Assembly (NCBI GenBank): GCA_934631985.1 | Contig: CAKTYE010000038.1 | Coordinates: 1 to 22,196, forward strand | Source: an uncultured Clostridia bacterium | GTDB taxonomy: Bacteria; Bacillota; Clostridia; Christensenellales; Aristaeellaceae | Direction: 5' to 3' | Length of the DNA stretch: 22,196 nucleotides | Part shown: positions 1 to 6,746 of the stretch, piece by piece | Numbering within the stretch: the stretch's first letter is position 1 | How the letters are laid out: the number at the start of each line of letters is the position of its first letter | Notes under the pieces: generated by a model | Told to the model about the DNA's origin: nothing | Database searches by the model: none | The model's input: the letters and a program-made list of their open reading frames with translations, nothing else | Position numbers and translations under genes: made by a program

Positions 1-74
1 ACGCGCTCAGCGTTCCCCTGCAGGATCTCCTGCTTCTTTTGCAGCACCTGCTTCAGGTCTTGCGTGTTGTTCAT
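1..74 (-). CDS. N-terminal fragment of a protein, possibly an acyl-CoA carboxyltransferase
   Basis: Only the first 24 codons are in the window; the gene continues beyond the left edge. The ATG at 74 is preceded by an AAGGAGA ribosome site about 7 bases upstream, so the start looks real. The visible peptide is hydrophilic and probably helical, beginning MNNTQDLKQVLQKKQ and continuing to NAER. This loosely resembles the N-terminal helix of biotin-dependent carboxyltransferase subunits (MmdA/PccB type), but 24 residues cannot establish a family, so that is a guess. It lies downstream of the 6S RNA gene on the same strand, separated from it by a strong terminator. I see no convincing promoter of its own. 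Confidence 0.55.
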   Translation of the reverse strand, partial: MNNTQDLKQVLQKKQEILQGNAER

Positions 75-326
75 GTCCGATCTCCTTCCATGAATCCTGC
101 GATCTTGGCCTTGCGGTCAAGGAAAATTGGATGGTTCAAACTTTACCCACTTTCGCTTATTCTGCGCAATCCTCCTATTTCCTGCCTGTGAAACAAAATT
201 TTGTCATCTATGTAACACTTTTTCCCAGATTGCCCAGCAAGTGTCCAGCAAATCGCCGCAGGCAGCAGTCGTCATGGCATGCTGTGCCCGCTGCAAGGCG
301 CTGATGCGCCGTCTTCCGCGCCGCCC

Positions 327-370
327 GCAAAAGAAAAAGACCGTGCAGGTTTCCCTGCCGATCTTTTTCG
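327..370 (-). terminator. Intrinsic terminator of the 6S RNA gene
   Basis: On the minus strand the stem runs from 369 to 333, with arms GAAAAAGA..GCAGG and CCTGC..TCTTTTTC closing a GAAA tetraloop. It has about 16 base pairs and a single bulged A, followed by a T-rich tail. The A/T-rich base of the stem means it could also work on the plus strand. It begins a few bases after the closing stem of the 6S RNA. Confidence 0.8.
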
Positions 371-371
371 A

Positions 372-572
372 ACGAACTGATGCCCCAAAGTGCCGTTGCA
401 CCCCGTTTTTTCACCCGCTATGTTAAAGCAGGCTGGTGCCCTGTCGCTTGGCTCTGCCGTCCCCTGGCGTCTCACGACGGGGGCGTGACATCCTCGCACG
501 AACACGGGTTCCATTTTATGAAATGTGGGTAAAAACAAGAGCGCTGGCGAACACCCCAGGAGCATCACTCTC
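372..572 (-). ncRNA. ssrS: 6S RNA (regulator of RNA polymerase holoenzyme)
   Basis: 6S RNA mimics an open promoter, binds housekeeping-sigma RNA polymerase and dampens transcription in slow growth. Seen here is a transcript of about 200 nt starting 7-8 bases after a perfect consensus promoter and ending just before a strong terminator. Its ends pair (552-567 with 378-392, 15 pairs with one bulged U). Next comes GGTGTTCGCCAGCG, matching the GATGTTCGCAAGCG segment of E. coli 6S RNA as I recall it. A second helix follows (TCTTGTTTTTACCC with GGGTGAAAAAACGGGG). Then there is a large central bubble holding ACATTTCATA, close to the ATATTTCATA of E. coli, and AGCCTGC on the 3' side, and then an apical arm with a CGTC-GTGA-GACG hairpin. 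Length (about 184 nt in E. coli) and architecture fit. Exact 5' and 3' ends are inferred. Short open frames here are spurious. Confidence 0.87.
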
Positions 573-579
573 GATGCTT

Positions 580-608
580 ATTATATGCGTCCGTCCCGAT
601 GCTGTCAA
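580..608 (-). promoter_or_regulatory. Sigma-A promoter of the 6S RNA
   Basis: Minus strand TTGACA (608-603), 17-base spacer, TATAAT (585-580). Both hexamers match consensus exactly. The predicted start is near 572. It diverges from the promoter of the rRNA methyltransferase gene at 654-682. Confidence 0.88.
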
Positions 609-653
609 GAGAATTTGCAAATGTATCCAGCAGGTTTTTTCTGCCTGCCTCCC

Positions 654-682
654 TTTACATTTTTCTCCCGCGGCTGTATCAT
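654..682 (+). promoter_or_regulatory. Sigma-A promoter of the rRNA methyltransferase gene
   Basis: TTTACA (654-659), 17-base spacer, TATCAT (677-682); each hexamer has five of six consensus bases. It gives a leader of about 35 bases before the ATG at 725. Confidence 0.7.
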
Positions 683-724
683 AAGCTGAAACTTCAACAA
701 TTTCGCCATTTTAGGAGGTATTTC

Positions 725-1897
725 ATGGCAAAGGCCATTTTAATCCCCGGCAAGGAAAAGCGTGTGCTGGGCGGGCATCCCTGGGTTTTCCGCAGCGACA
801 TTCACGAGGTACAGGGCAGCTTTGTCCCCGGCGATGTGGTGGACGTGGTTTCCAGCCGCGGGCGTTTTCTGGGCCGCGCGTTTTACAATCCGCAGTCGCA
901 GATTTCCCTGCGCATGATGACCCTGCACGATGAGCCTGTGGATCATGACTTCATTTTCCGCCGTGTCAAGGAGGCTGTGGACTACCGCCGCACCTTTGCC
1001 GACCTGCATTCCTGCCGCATGATCTTTGCCGAGAGCGACCGGCTGCCCGCCATGATCGTGGACAGCTTTGGCGATGTGCTGGTGATGCAGTGTCTTGCGC
1101 TGGGTATGGAGCGCTTCAAGCAGGACGTTGCGGACGCTTTGCAGGAGCTACTGCACCCTGCGGGCATTTATGAGCGGAGCGACGTTCCCGTACGCACGCT
1201 GGAGGGCATGGAGCTGACCAAGGGTTTACTCTATGGTGAAGTTCCCGATCGGGTGGAGATGGTGGAAAACGGCGTTCACTTTTGGGTGGATGTAAAGGAA
1301 GGGCAAAAGACCGGCTTCTTCCTGGATCAGAAGGAAAACCGCGCCGCCATTGCGCCCTTTGTAAAGGATGCACGGGTATTGGACTGCTTCACGCACACGG
1401 GCAGCTTTGCGCTGCATGCGGGACATTTTGGTGCGCGTGAGGTCACAGGTGTGGACATTTCCGATTATGCTTGTCAGTTTGCCACGGAAAACGCCCGTCT
1501 GAATCATTTGGAGGATCGGGTACGCTTTGTGGAGGCGAACGCTTTCGATCTGCTCAGTGAGGAAAGCCGCGAGGGTGAGAAATACGACACGATCATTCTG
1601 GACCCGCCCGCTTTCACCAAGACCCGTTCTGCGGTTGCCAGCGCCACCCGCGGTTACAAGGAGATCAATCTCCGCGCAATGAAGATGATCCGCGATGGTG
1701 GTTTCCTGGTGACCTGTTCCTGCTCGCAGCACATTCTCCCCGCCGCGTTCCTGGACATTGTACGCGATGCTGCCCGTGATGCGCACGTTCAGCTTCGTCA
1801 GGTCGAATACCGCACCCAGGGCAAGGACCACCCCATTCTCCCCGCCGCCCCCGAAACCCAATACCTTAAGTGCGGCATTTTCCAAATATTACGGTAA
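725..1897 (+). CDS. rlmI: Class I SAM-dependent rRNA methyltransferase, RlmI-like
   Basis: Predicted cytosine-C5 methyltransferase acting on 23S rRNA; in E. coli RlmI makes m5C1962. The product has 390 residues, against 396 for E. coli RlmI. An N-terminal PUA-type RNA-binding domain (about 1-75, with GHPWVF at 17-22) precedes a central region and a Rossmann methyltransferase domain. Family signatures are GQKTGFFLDQ (193-202), SAM motif I VLDCFTHTGSF (218-228), DPPAF (293-297) and TCSCSQ (330-335), which carries the candidate catalytic cysteine. The ATG at 725 has AGGAGGT 5 bases upstream. An in-frame ATG at 599 would place the promoter inside the gene and has no ribosome site. It is a single-gene unit ending in the 60-bp hairpin repeat. 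The family is confident; the exact target base is inferred. Confidence 0.93.
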   Translation: MAKAILIPGKEKRVLGGHPWVFRSDIHEVQGSFVPGDVVDVVSSRGRFLGRAFYNPQSQISLRMMTLHDEPVDHDFIFRRVKEAVDYRRTFADLHSCRMIFAESDRLPAMIVDSFGDVLVMQCLALGMERFKQDVADALQELLHPAGIYERSDVPVRTLEGMELTKGLLYGEVPDRVEMVENGVHFWVDVKEGQKTGFFLDQKENRAAIAPFVKDARVLDCFTHTGSFALHAGHFGAREVTGVDISDYACQFATENARLNHLEDRVRFVEANAFDLLSEESREGEKYDTIILDPPAFTKTRSAVASATRGYKEINLRAMKMIRDGGFLVTCSCSQHILPAAFLDIVRDAARDAHVQLRQVEYRTQGKDHPILPAAPETQYLKCGIFQILR

Positions 1898-1902
1898 AGA
1901 GA

Positions 1903-1962
1903 TGCGAGGGAGGCGGCTTCTGTGCCAGAAGCCCCTCCCTCGCGCTCCCTCCCGAAGACCAT
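1903..1962 (+). repeat. 60-bp hairpin repeat, copy 1
   Basis: Starts 5 bases after the rlmI stop codon. GCGAGGGAGG (1904-1913) pairs with CCTCCCTCGC (1934-1943), and GGCTTCTG (1915-1922) pairs with CAGAAGCC (1926-1933). The loop is TGC and one C (1914) is bulged, giving 18 pairs. An unpaired GCTCCCTCCCGAAGACCAT tail follows. The same element recurs at 18009-18068 with 58 of 60 bases identical. It may act as a terminator or mRNA 3'-end stabiliser; there is no T-run directly after the stem. Confidence 0.85.
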
Positions 1963-2024
1963 GGTTGTAAAAAATATATAAGGGTAAAGCAGACCATTTG
2001 GAACCTGCAGCTTTACGCAAGGAC

Positions 2025-2058
2025 GCCCGAACGCTGAAGGAGCGCTCGGGCTTAATTT
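2025..2058 (+). terminator. Terminator-like hairpin
   Basis: GCCCGA (2025-2030) pairs with TCGGGC (2046-2051), and CGCT (2032-2035) with AGCG (2041-2044), separated by one A/C mismatch. TTAATTTG follows. It is probably the actual stop for the methyltransferase transcript. A weaker inverted repeat (GTAAAGC at 1984-1990 with GCTTTAC at 2010-2016) lies just upstream. Confidence 0.5.
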
Positions 2059-2086
2059 GTGTATATGGATACCGGTTTTACTTCGA

Positions 2087-2130
2087 CCCCTCAGTCGCCT
2101 TCGGCGACAGCTCCCCCTATCGTGGGAGCA
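2087..2130. repeat. Double-hairpin intergenic repeat of gut-clostridial type
   Basis: Two adjacent hairpins: GTCGCC-TTC-GGCGAC (2094-2108) and GCTCCC...GGGAGC (2110-2129). The CCTCAGTCGCC...GGCGACAGCTCCC pattern resembles a short palindromic element I recall from intergenic regions of gut Clostridia. Only one copy is in this window, so repeat status rests on recall, not on the sequence. Confidence 0.5.
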
Positions 2131-2142
2131 ATGGCGTTTGTC

Positions 2143-2430
2143 CTACTGCAGGTCGGTTGGTGTCGCGGAAAAAGCTTCCGCCAGCAGCGCGTCCCGCTCC
2201 TGAAGTGCTTTGTCCAGAGCGTTCTTCCACTGGCGCTTTTCCGTCGTCAATGTATCCTCTGCATCCTTTCTCGCCTGTTCCGATAGTCCGAGCTTCTCCT
2301 GCGTTTCCACAAGGCGCTGTTCGGCACGCTGCCGCAGGGTTCGCTCTGCATCCCTTTCGCCCCAGAGGATGCACATCAAAATACTCATCACACAAACCAG
2401 GCTCACCCAAATGACCGTATGCCGTCCCAT
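2143..2430 (-). CDS. Small single-pass membrane protein with coiled coil, unknown function
   Basis: 95 residues, family not recognised. Residues 5-24 form one hydrophobic transmembrane segment (VIWVSLVCVMSILMCILW). Residues 26-85 are a charged heptad-like helix rich in E, R, Q, K and L, typical of a coiled coil, so the likely topology is an N-terminal anchor with a soluble helical stalk. The ATG at 2430 has a G-rich AGAGGGGGGGA upstream. An alternative GTG at 2484 would add 18 arginine/cysteine-rich residues and lacks a ribosome site. It follows the polyferredoxin gene by 55 bases on the same strand with no terminator between, so the two are probably cotranscribed. It could resemble a FtsL/DivIC-like small bitopic protein, but nothing specific supports that. 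Confidence 0.6.
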   Translation of the reverse strand: MGRHTVIWVSLVCVMSILMCILWGERDAERTLRQRAEQRLVETQEKLGLSEQARKDAEDTLTTEKRQWKNALDKALQERDALLAEAFSATPTDLQ

Positions 2431-2485
2431 GCGCCGTCCCCCCCTCTGCCTACAGCATGTGTCAGACAGGCGGCGCTTATGCACG

Positions 2486-3322
2486 TTACAGCTTCACGGC
2501 CTTTTTCGGGCAGCCGTCCACGCACTCCATGCACAGGATGCACTCCGTGCCGTTTCTGCGGCTGCGCTTCGGGTCCAGCAGATCCACCTCCATGGGGCAG
2601 GTGCGCACGCACTTCCCGCAATGCACGCATTTTTCTGCATCCACGGTAATACGCATACGTGAAAAATAGCTTGCAGGCTTCAAAAACACCGTGATCGGGC
2701 AGACGTACTTACAGAATGCCCGGTTATCCTTCAACAAAAACGCCAGCGCAATCCCTACGGCATAATACACGCCGTTGCCCACCAGAAAGCTGATGAACAT
2801 GATATTTTCCAGTCCCGGCACATGAAGTAGAAACAGCGCTGCCACAAAGGTCAGCGACAGGCCGAACATCACATATCGCACCCAGCCGAAATTTTTGCGC
2901 GAACCCTGCGGATGCTTATAAGGCAGCCAGTCTAGCACCATGGCTGTCCAGCAGGCATAGCCGCACCAGCCGCGTCCAAACAGCAGCGGCCCGAAGATTT
3001 TTGCCACGGCATAGTGGATGGTTGCCGCCTCGAACACACCCAGAAAAAGGTAATACCAAAAGCCCTCAAGCTGCATGTTTTCCCGGCTCATGATGCCCAG
3101 ATACACCAGCATATACAGCCCTACTGCCAGCTGAACCACCCGCCGCGCATGGCGATAATGCCGGGTATAGAGTGCCAGCCCCACGGCAAGGCAAATGCCG
3201 ATGTAGCTGAAGTTGAGCAGATAGAACACATTCCCCAGGCACAGCCAGAGCGTCACCGCCACCGTTTCAAAAATGCCCAGCATAATGAGGGATGCGCGAT
3301 AGGTTTTGAGCTTTTCCCGCAT
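2486..3322 (-). CDS. NapH-like membrane polyferredoxin (4Fe-4S binding protein)
   Basis: 278-residue membrane electron-transfer protein of the NapH/MauN/polyferredoxin type. About five transmembrane segments occupy residues 10-200. They are followed by a cytoplasmic domain with two 4Fe-4S clusters: C232, C235, C238, C242 and C261, C264, C267, C271. The membrane part carries the family cysteine pairs GWCGYAC (C120, C124) and FCKYVCP (C204, C208). Family members pass electrons between quinones or flavoproteins and a partner reductase; no partner is encoded nearby, so its role here is open. The ATG at 3322 has GGAGGAATCGCT directly upstream; an earlier in-frame ATG at 3346 lies in a hairpin and has no ribosome site. 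It is followed at 55 bases by the small coiled-coil gene. Confidence 0.87.
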   Translation of the reverse strand: MREKLKTYRASLIMLGIFETVAVTLWLCLGNVFYLLNFSYIGICLAVGLALYTRHYRHARRVVQLAVGLYMLVYLGIMSRENMQLEGFWYYLFLGVFEAATIHYAVAKIFGPLLFGRGWCGYACWTAMVLDWLPYKHPQGSRKNFGWVRYVMFGLSLTFVAALFLLHVPGLENIMFISFLVGNGVYYAVGIALAFLLKDNRAFCKYVCPITVFLKPASYFSRMRITVDAEKCVHCGKCVRTCPMEVDLLDPKRSRRNGTECILCMECVDGCPKKAVKL

Positions 3323-3344
3323 AGCGATTCCTCCCCAAAAGCGC

Positions 3345-3376
3345 AAACGGACAGCCGTTTGAACCGACTGTCCGCT
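3345..3376 (-). terminator. Hairpin between uppP and the polyferredoxin gene
   Basis: CGGACAG (3348-3354) pairs with CTGTCCG (3368-3374), with a further small inverted repeat in the loop. On the minus strand it is followed only by a weak TTTGCGCTTTT, so it may terminate uppP transcription partly or act as a processing site before the next ribosome site. Confidence 0.4.
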
Positions 3377-3382
3377 TATTTG

Positions 3383-4246
3383 TTATACCAGCCGCGTCGC
3401 CATCTGCACCGCACCTAGCGCCGGGATCTCAAAGGCCGGAACGCCGGGAACGCCCGCCAGCTGCAGGGCCAGCACCACCACGCCCACAATGGCAACATAC
3501 AGGGCAAACCAGTTCAGCGAGACCTTCTGGATCAGCTTCAGCATAAAACGGATCGCCAGATAGCCGCTCACCGCTGCGATGACCACGCCAACGATTGTCG
3601 GCACCAGATCCAGCTCCGCCAGATAGCCGTTTTCAATGGCGCTCTTACCCTCGAAGATCAGGCTGCCCAGAATGGCCGGGGCGCTCATCATGAAGGCAAA
3701 CTTTGCCGCCGCCTTGCGATCCAGCTTGGAGCAAAGGCCGCCGGTCAGCGTGGAGCCGCTGCGGCTCACGCCCGGCAGCAGCGAGATGGCCTGCATGATG
3801 CCCATCACAATGGCATGCTTAAAGCTGGGCTTCTGGGCGCGAACGCCGGGCTTTGCGCTGACGCTTTCCGCAATCAGCAGGAACACCGCCGTGATCAGGA
3901 AGCTCACGCCAAGGAACCAGCCTGTGAAGAACTGCTCCACCAGATCGTTGAACAGCACGACCACCACCAGTGCGGGCAGGGATGCGATGATCAGCAGCAG
4001 CAGCGTCTTGGACTTAAAGGGATTTTTCAGGATGCCCCACCAGTCCTTCCAGAAGACCACCACCACCGCCAGCAGCGTGCCTGCGTGAAGCAGCACGTCA
4101 AAGATGATGTACTTGCCCATCGCAGCCTCTGCGTCGGAAATGCCCATCAGCAGCCGCGCCAGGATCAGATGACCGCTGGACGAGATCGGCAGAAACTCCG
4201 CCAGGCCCTGCACCAGGCCAAGCACTGCGGCTTGAAAAATATTCAT
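3383..4246 (-). CDS. uppP: Undecaprenyl-diphosphatase
   Basis: Integral membrane phosphatase that recycles the lipid carrier undecaprenyl pyrophosphate to undecaprenyl phosphate for peptidoglycan and other envelope polymers; it also confers bacitracin resistance (BacA family). The 287 residues have the usual length and multi-pass hydrophobic profile. Both signature motifs are present: QGLAEFLPISSSGH (13-26, with catalytic E17) and PGVSRSGST (158-166, with R162). The ATG at 4246 has AAGGAG 8 bases upstream; an upstream in-frame ATG at 4264 overlaps that site and is rejected. It has its own promoter and diverges from ychF. Confidence 0.96.
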   Translation of the reverse strand: MNIFQAAVLGLVQGLAEFLPISSSGHLILARLLMGISDAEAAMGKYIIFDVLLHAGTLLAVVVVFWKDWWGILKNPFKSKTLLLLIIASLPALVVVVLFNDLVEQFFTGWFLGVSFLITAVFLLIAESVSAKPGVRAQKPSFKHAIVMGIMQAISLLPGVSRSGSTLTGGLCSKLDRKAAAKFAFMMSAPAILGSLIFEGKSAIENGYLAELDLVPTIVGVVIAAVSGYLAIRFMLKLIQKVSLNWFALYVAIVGVVVLALQLAGVPGVPAFEIPALGAVQMATRLV

Positions 4247-4283
4247 GAAGTGAACTCCTTTCAATTATCCGTACCGTCGAGGG

Positions 4284-4312
4284 ATTATACCATATTTTCC
4301 CGCGCCTGTCAC
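4284..4312 (-). promoter_or_regulatory. Sigma-A promoter of uppP
   Basis: Minus strand GTGACA (4312-4307), 17-base spacer, TATAAT (4289-4284), giving a leader of about 30 bases before the ATG at 4246. Confidence 0.78.
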
Positions 4313-4387
4313 CTGTTTTGCGGAAAGTTTACACGGTACGCGCCCGTCTTTTTTGCGCTGCTTCCGCGCTTTTCCGCCGCCGCACGG

Positions 4388-4416
4388 TTGCATTTCCCTG
4401 CATAAACGGGTATAAT
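4388..4416 (+). promoter_or_regulatory. Sigma-A promoter of ychF
   Basis: TTGCAT (4388-4393), 17-base spacer, TATAAT (4411-4416). The -10 is perfect and the -35 has four of six consensus bases. It diverges from the uppP promoter about 75 bases away. Confidence 0.72.
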
Positions 4417-4458
4417 AGCATGGTTGCATTGGAAGCTGACAGAAAAAGGAGAATGCAG

Positions 4459-5556
4459 ATGAAGCTCGGAGTTGTGGGTCTTCCCAACGTTGGGAAAAGC
4501 ACCCTTTTTAACGCGATCACCAAGGCAGGCGCACAGGCCGCAAATTATCCCTTCTGCACTATCGAGCCGAACACCGGCGTGGTGCTGGTGCCGGACAGCC
4601 GTCTGGACGATCTTGCCGCCATGTATCACCCCAAGAAGGTCACGCCCACCACCATTGAATTTGTGGACATCGCTGGCCTGGTGAAGGGCGCAAGCCATGG
4701 CGAGGGCCTGGGCAATAAGTTCCTCAGCCACATCCGCGAGGTGGACGCCATTGTGCATGTGGTGCGCTGCTTTGAGGATGAAAACATCATCCATGTGGAT
4801 GGCTCCATCGACCCCGCCCGGGATATTGAGACCATCAACCTGGAGCTGATCTTCGCGGACATGGACACCGTGAGCCGCCGCCGGGACAAGGCCGTGAAAA
4901 ACATGCGCGGCGGCGACAAAAAGGCCGCTGCCGAGGTGGAACTTTCCGAAAAGCTCTATGCGCACCTGGAGTCCGGCAAGCCTGCCCGCACCTATCCCTA
5001 CACCGATGAGGAGCGCGAGATCGTGGACGGCTGGTTCCTGCTGACCACCAAGCCCGTGATCTATGCCGCCAACATTGCCGAGGACGATTTGGGGAAGGAT
5101 ATTTCTGAGATCCCCGGCCTGGACAAGGTGCAGGCCATCGCCAAGGCCGAGCATGCCGAAATGCTGGTCATCTCCGCCGCCATTGAGGAGGAGATCGCGC
5201 AGATGGATCCTGACGAAAAGGCGGAGTTCATTGAGGAACTGGGCATTGGTCAGAGCGGTCTGGATCGTCTGATCACCGCCTGCTATCGCCTGCTGGGACT
5301 CATTTCCTTCCTGACCGCCGGTGAGGACGAGTGCCGCGCCTGGACCATCAAGGAAGGCACCAAGGCCCCCCAGGCCGCCGGTAAGATTCACACCGACTTT
5401 GAAAAGGGCTTCATCCGTGCCGAGATCGTTCCCTTCGAGACCCTGAAGGAGCTGGGCTCCATGGCTGCCTGCAAGGAGAAAGGCCTGGTGCGCAGCGAGG
5501 GCAAGGACTACGTGATGAAGGACGGCGACGTGACCCTGTTCCGTTTCAACGTCTGA
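4459..5556 (+). CDS. ychF: Ribosome-binding ATPase YchF (Obg-like)
   Basis: Universally conserved P-loop protein that prefers ATP over GTP, binds the ribosome and is linked to stress and redox responses. The 365 residues match the usual length (363 in E. coli). Visible are the P-loop GLPNVGKS (7-14), the switch II region DIAGLVKGAS (70-79), a G4-position NIAED (205-209) replacing the usual NKxD as in this subfamily, a helical insertion around 130-190, and a C-terminal TGS domain from about 280. Two close ATGs exist; AAGGAG sits 1 base from the first and 7 from the second, so 4459 is chosen. An ATP-grasp gene follows after 25 bases, probably in the same transcript. Confidence 0.96.
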   Translation: MKLGVVGLPNVGKSTLFNAITKAGAQAANYPFCTIEPNTGVVLVPDSRLDDLAAMYHPKKVTPTTIEFVDIAGLVKGASHGEGLGNKFLSHIREVDAIVHVVRCFEDENIIHVDGSIDPARDIETINLELIFADMDTVSRRRDKAVKNMRGGDKKAAAEVELSEKLYAHLESGKPARTYPYTDEEREIVDGWFLLTTKPVIYAANIAEDDLGKDISEIPGLDKVQAIAKAEHAEMLVISAAIEEEIAQMDPDEKAEFIEELGIGQSGLDRLITACYRLLGLISFLTAGEDECRAWTIKEGTKAPQAAGKIHTDFEKGFIRAEIVPFETLKELGSMAACKEKGLVRSEGKDYVMKDGDVTLFRFNV

Positions 5557-5581
5557 CACACCTGCAAGGAGGCAGACCTTC

Positions 5582-6592
5582 ATGAGCCGACTGAGCTATT
5601 TCTTCAAGCGTCTGTTCAAGATGGACTGGAAAGCCATGTGGAAGACTACCGGGCTGCTCAAGGAGCGCAGCGGCAAAAGCCGCCTTTGGCTCATGTGCGA
5701 TATGCTCCACTGCGCACTGAAATACAACGCAGGCTATGTGGATTATAAGATCGCGCAGATGTACCGCCTGAACGACGCTCAGCGGGCCACAGTCATCACC
5801 CGCGGTATTTCCAACAGTATCGTCCGCCGCATGAATGACAAGGCCTATTGGCACTTTTTCGATGACAAGACCCAGTTCAACACCCTGTTCAAGGAGTACA
5901 TTCCCCGCAAGTGGCTGCTGATCACCGATGATACCACGCTGGAGGCGCTTTCCGCACTGACGGAGGGGCAGACCCAGCTTATCGGCAAGCCGCTGGAAGG
6001 CTCCAGCGGTCAGGGCATTCTGAAGTTTACGGAAGCCGACTGGGCCGAGGGGCCTGCGATGTTCAAGGCGCTGCTGCTGGAAAAGAACATCGGCATCCTG
6101 GAAGAGATCGTTGTGCAGCACCCTGAAATGTCCAAGCTCTGCCCCACCTCCGTGAATACCTGCCGCATTGCGACCCTGCTGGGTGACAAGCAGCAGGGCA
6201 TCGTCTATGCCTTCCTGCGCATTGGCAACGGCAAGGTGATGGACAACGTGGACTGCGGCGGCATGGCGGCGCGCATTGATCTGGACAGCGGCAAGCTGCT
6301 CACCGTAGGTGCTGACAAGCAGGGCAACACCTACACCAACCATCCCATCACCGGCACACCTATCGTCGGCTTCACCATCCCCTATTGGGAGGAAGCCAAG
6401 GCCATGTGCCTGGAAGCGGCGCAGAAAGTGCCGCAAATGCGCTTTGTGGCCTGGGACGTTGCCATTACCCCCGATGGCCCCACCTTCATCGAGGGCAACT
6501 CCTTCCCCAGCCATGCAGTGCCGCAGTTTGCCGCCCATTACCCGGACGGCATCGGCATCCTCCCGGAGTTTCGGAAGTTCATTGACGTGTAA
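5582..6592 (+). CDS. Sugar-transfer-associated ATP-grasp protein
   Basis: 336-residue protein of the ATP-grasp superfamily, most like the sugar-transfer-associated group (PF14397). These enzymes join carboxylates to amines or thiols using ATP, and many lie in polysaccharide or cell-surface gene clusters; the substrate here is unknown. Visible features are a basic, aromatic N-terminus, a nucleotide-binding stretch GKPLEGSSGQGILKF (about 133-147), a PTSVNTCRIATLL strand, and the C-terminal metal-binding segment WDVAITPDGPTFIEGNS, whose acidic and Asn residues would hold Mg-ATP. The ATG at 5582 has AAGGAGG 9 bases upstream. It is terminated by a strong hairpin at 6601 and sits alone beside ychF, without glycosyltransferases. 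Confidence 0.82.
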   Translation: MSRLSYFFKRLFKMDWKAMWKTTGLLKERSGKSRLWLMCDMLHCALKYNAGYVDYKIAQMYRLNDAQRATVITRGISNSIVRRMNDKAYWHFFDDKTQFNTLFKEYIPRKWLLITDDTTLEALSALTEGQTQLIGKPLEGSSGQGILKFTEADWAEGPAMFKALLLEKNIGILEEIVVQHPEMSKLCPTSVNTCRIATLLGDKQQGIVYAFLRIGNGKVMDNVDCGGMAARIDLDSGKLLTVGADKQGNTYTNHPITGTPIVGFTIPYWEEAKAMCLEAAQKVPQMRFVAWDVAITPDGPTFIEGNSFPSHAVPQFAAHYPDGIGILPEFRKFIDV

Positions 6593-6600
6593 GGCATAAG

Positions 6601-6659
6601 CAGCCGCAGCGTTTGGAACATGCTTTTGATGTGTATCCCGAACGCCGCGGCTGTTTTTT
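6601..6659 (+). terminator. Intrinsic terminator after the ATP-grasp gene
   Basis: CAGCCGC (6601-6607) pairs with GCGGCTG (6647-6653), GCGTT (6609-6613) pairs with AACGC (6641-6645), and six Ts follow. Confidence 0.85.
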
Positions 6660-6673
6660 GTCTGCACGGCAGA

Positions 6674-6702
6674 TTGATTTCCGCCCCCATGCGTGCTACA
6701 AT
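6674..6702 (+). promoter_or_regulatory. Candidate promoter of the hydrolase operon
   Basis: TTGATT (6674-6679), 17-base spacer, TACAAT (6697-6702). The predicted start is near 6709, right at the foot of a terminator-like hairpin (see next entry), so its output may be attenuated. Confidence 0.5.
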
Positions 6703-6710
6703 ATCCTTGT

Positions 6711-6735
6711 GCCGCAGCACAAATGCGGCTTTTTT
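6711..6735 (+). terminator. Promoter-proximal terminator-like hairpin (possible attenuator)
   Basis: GCCGCA (6711-6716) pairs with TGCGGC (6724-6729), followed by six Ts. An overlapping, mutually exclusive hairpin (GTGC-CGCA-GCAC, 6709-6720) is also possible. If both are real, most transcripts would end after about 27 nt unless the terminator is prevented. Confidence 0.45.
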
Positions 6736-6746
6736 CGTGCGAGATA

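Noticed and set aside
127..426. 99-codon plus-strand frame in the left gap
   Set aside because: No ribosome site or promoter; it reads through the terminator and into the 6S RNA gene antisense.
272..568. 98-codon minus-strand frame in the left gap
   Set aside because: It lies over the 6S RNA and its terminator, has no ribosome site and no recognisable domain.
4309..5583. Long open frame on the minus strand opposite ychF
   Set aside because: It mirrors a confident YchF coding region, has no ribosome site, and its His/Gly/Leu-rich composition is typical of antisense frames in GC-rich DNA.
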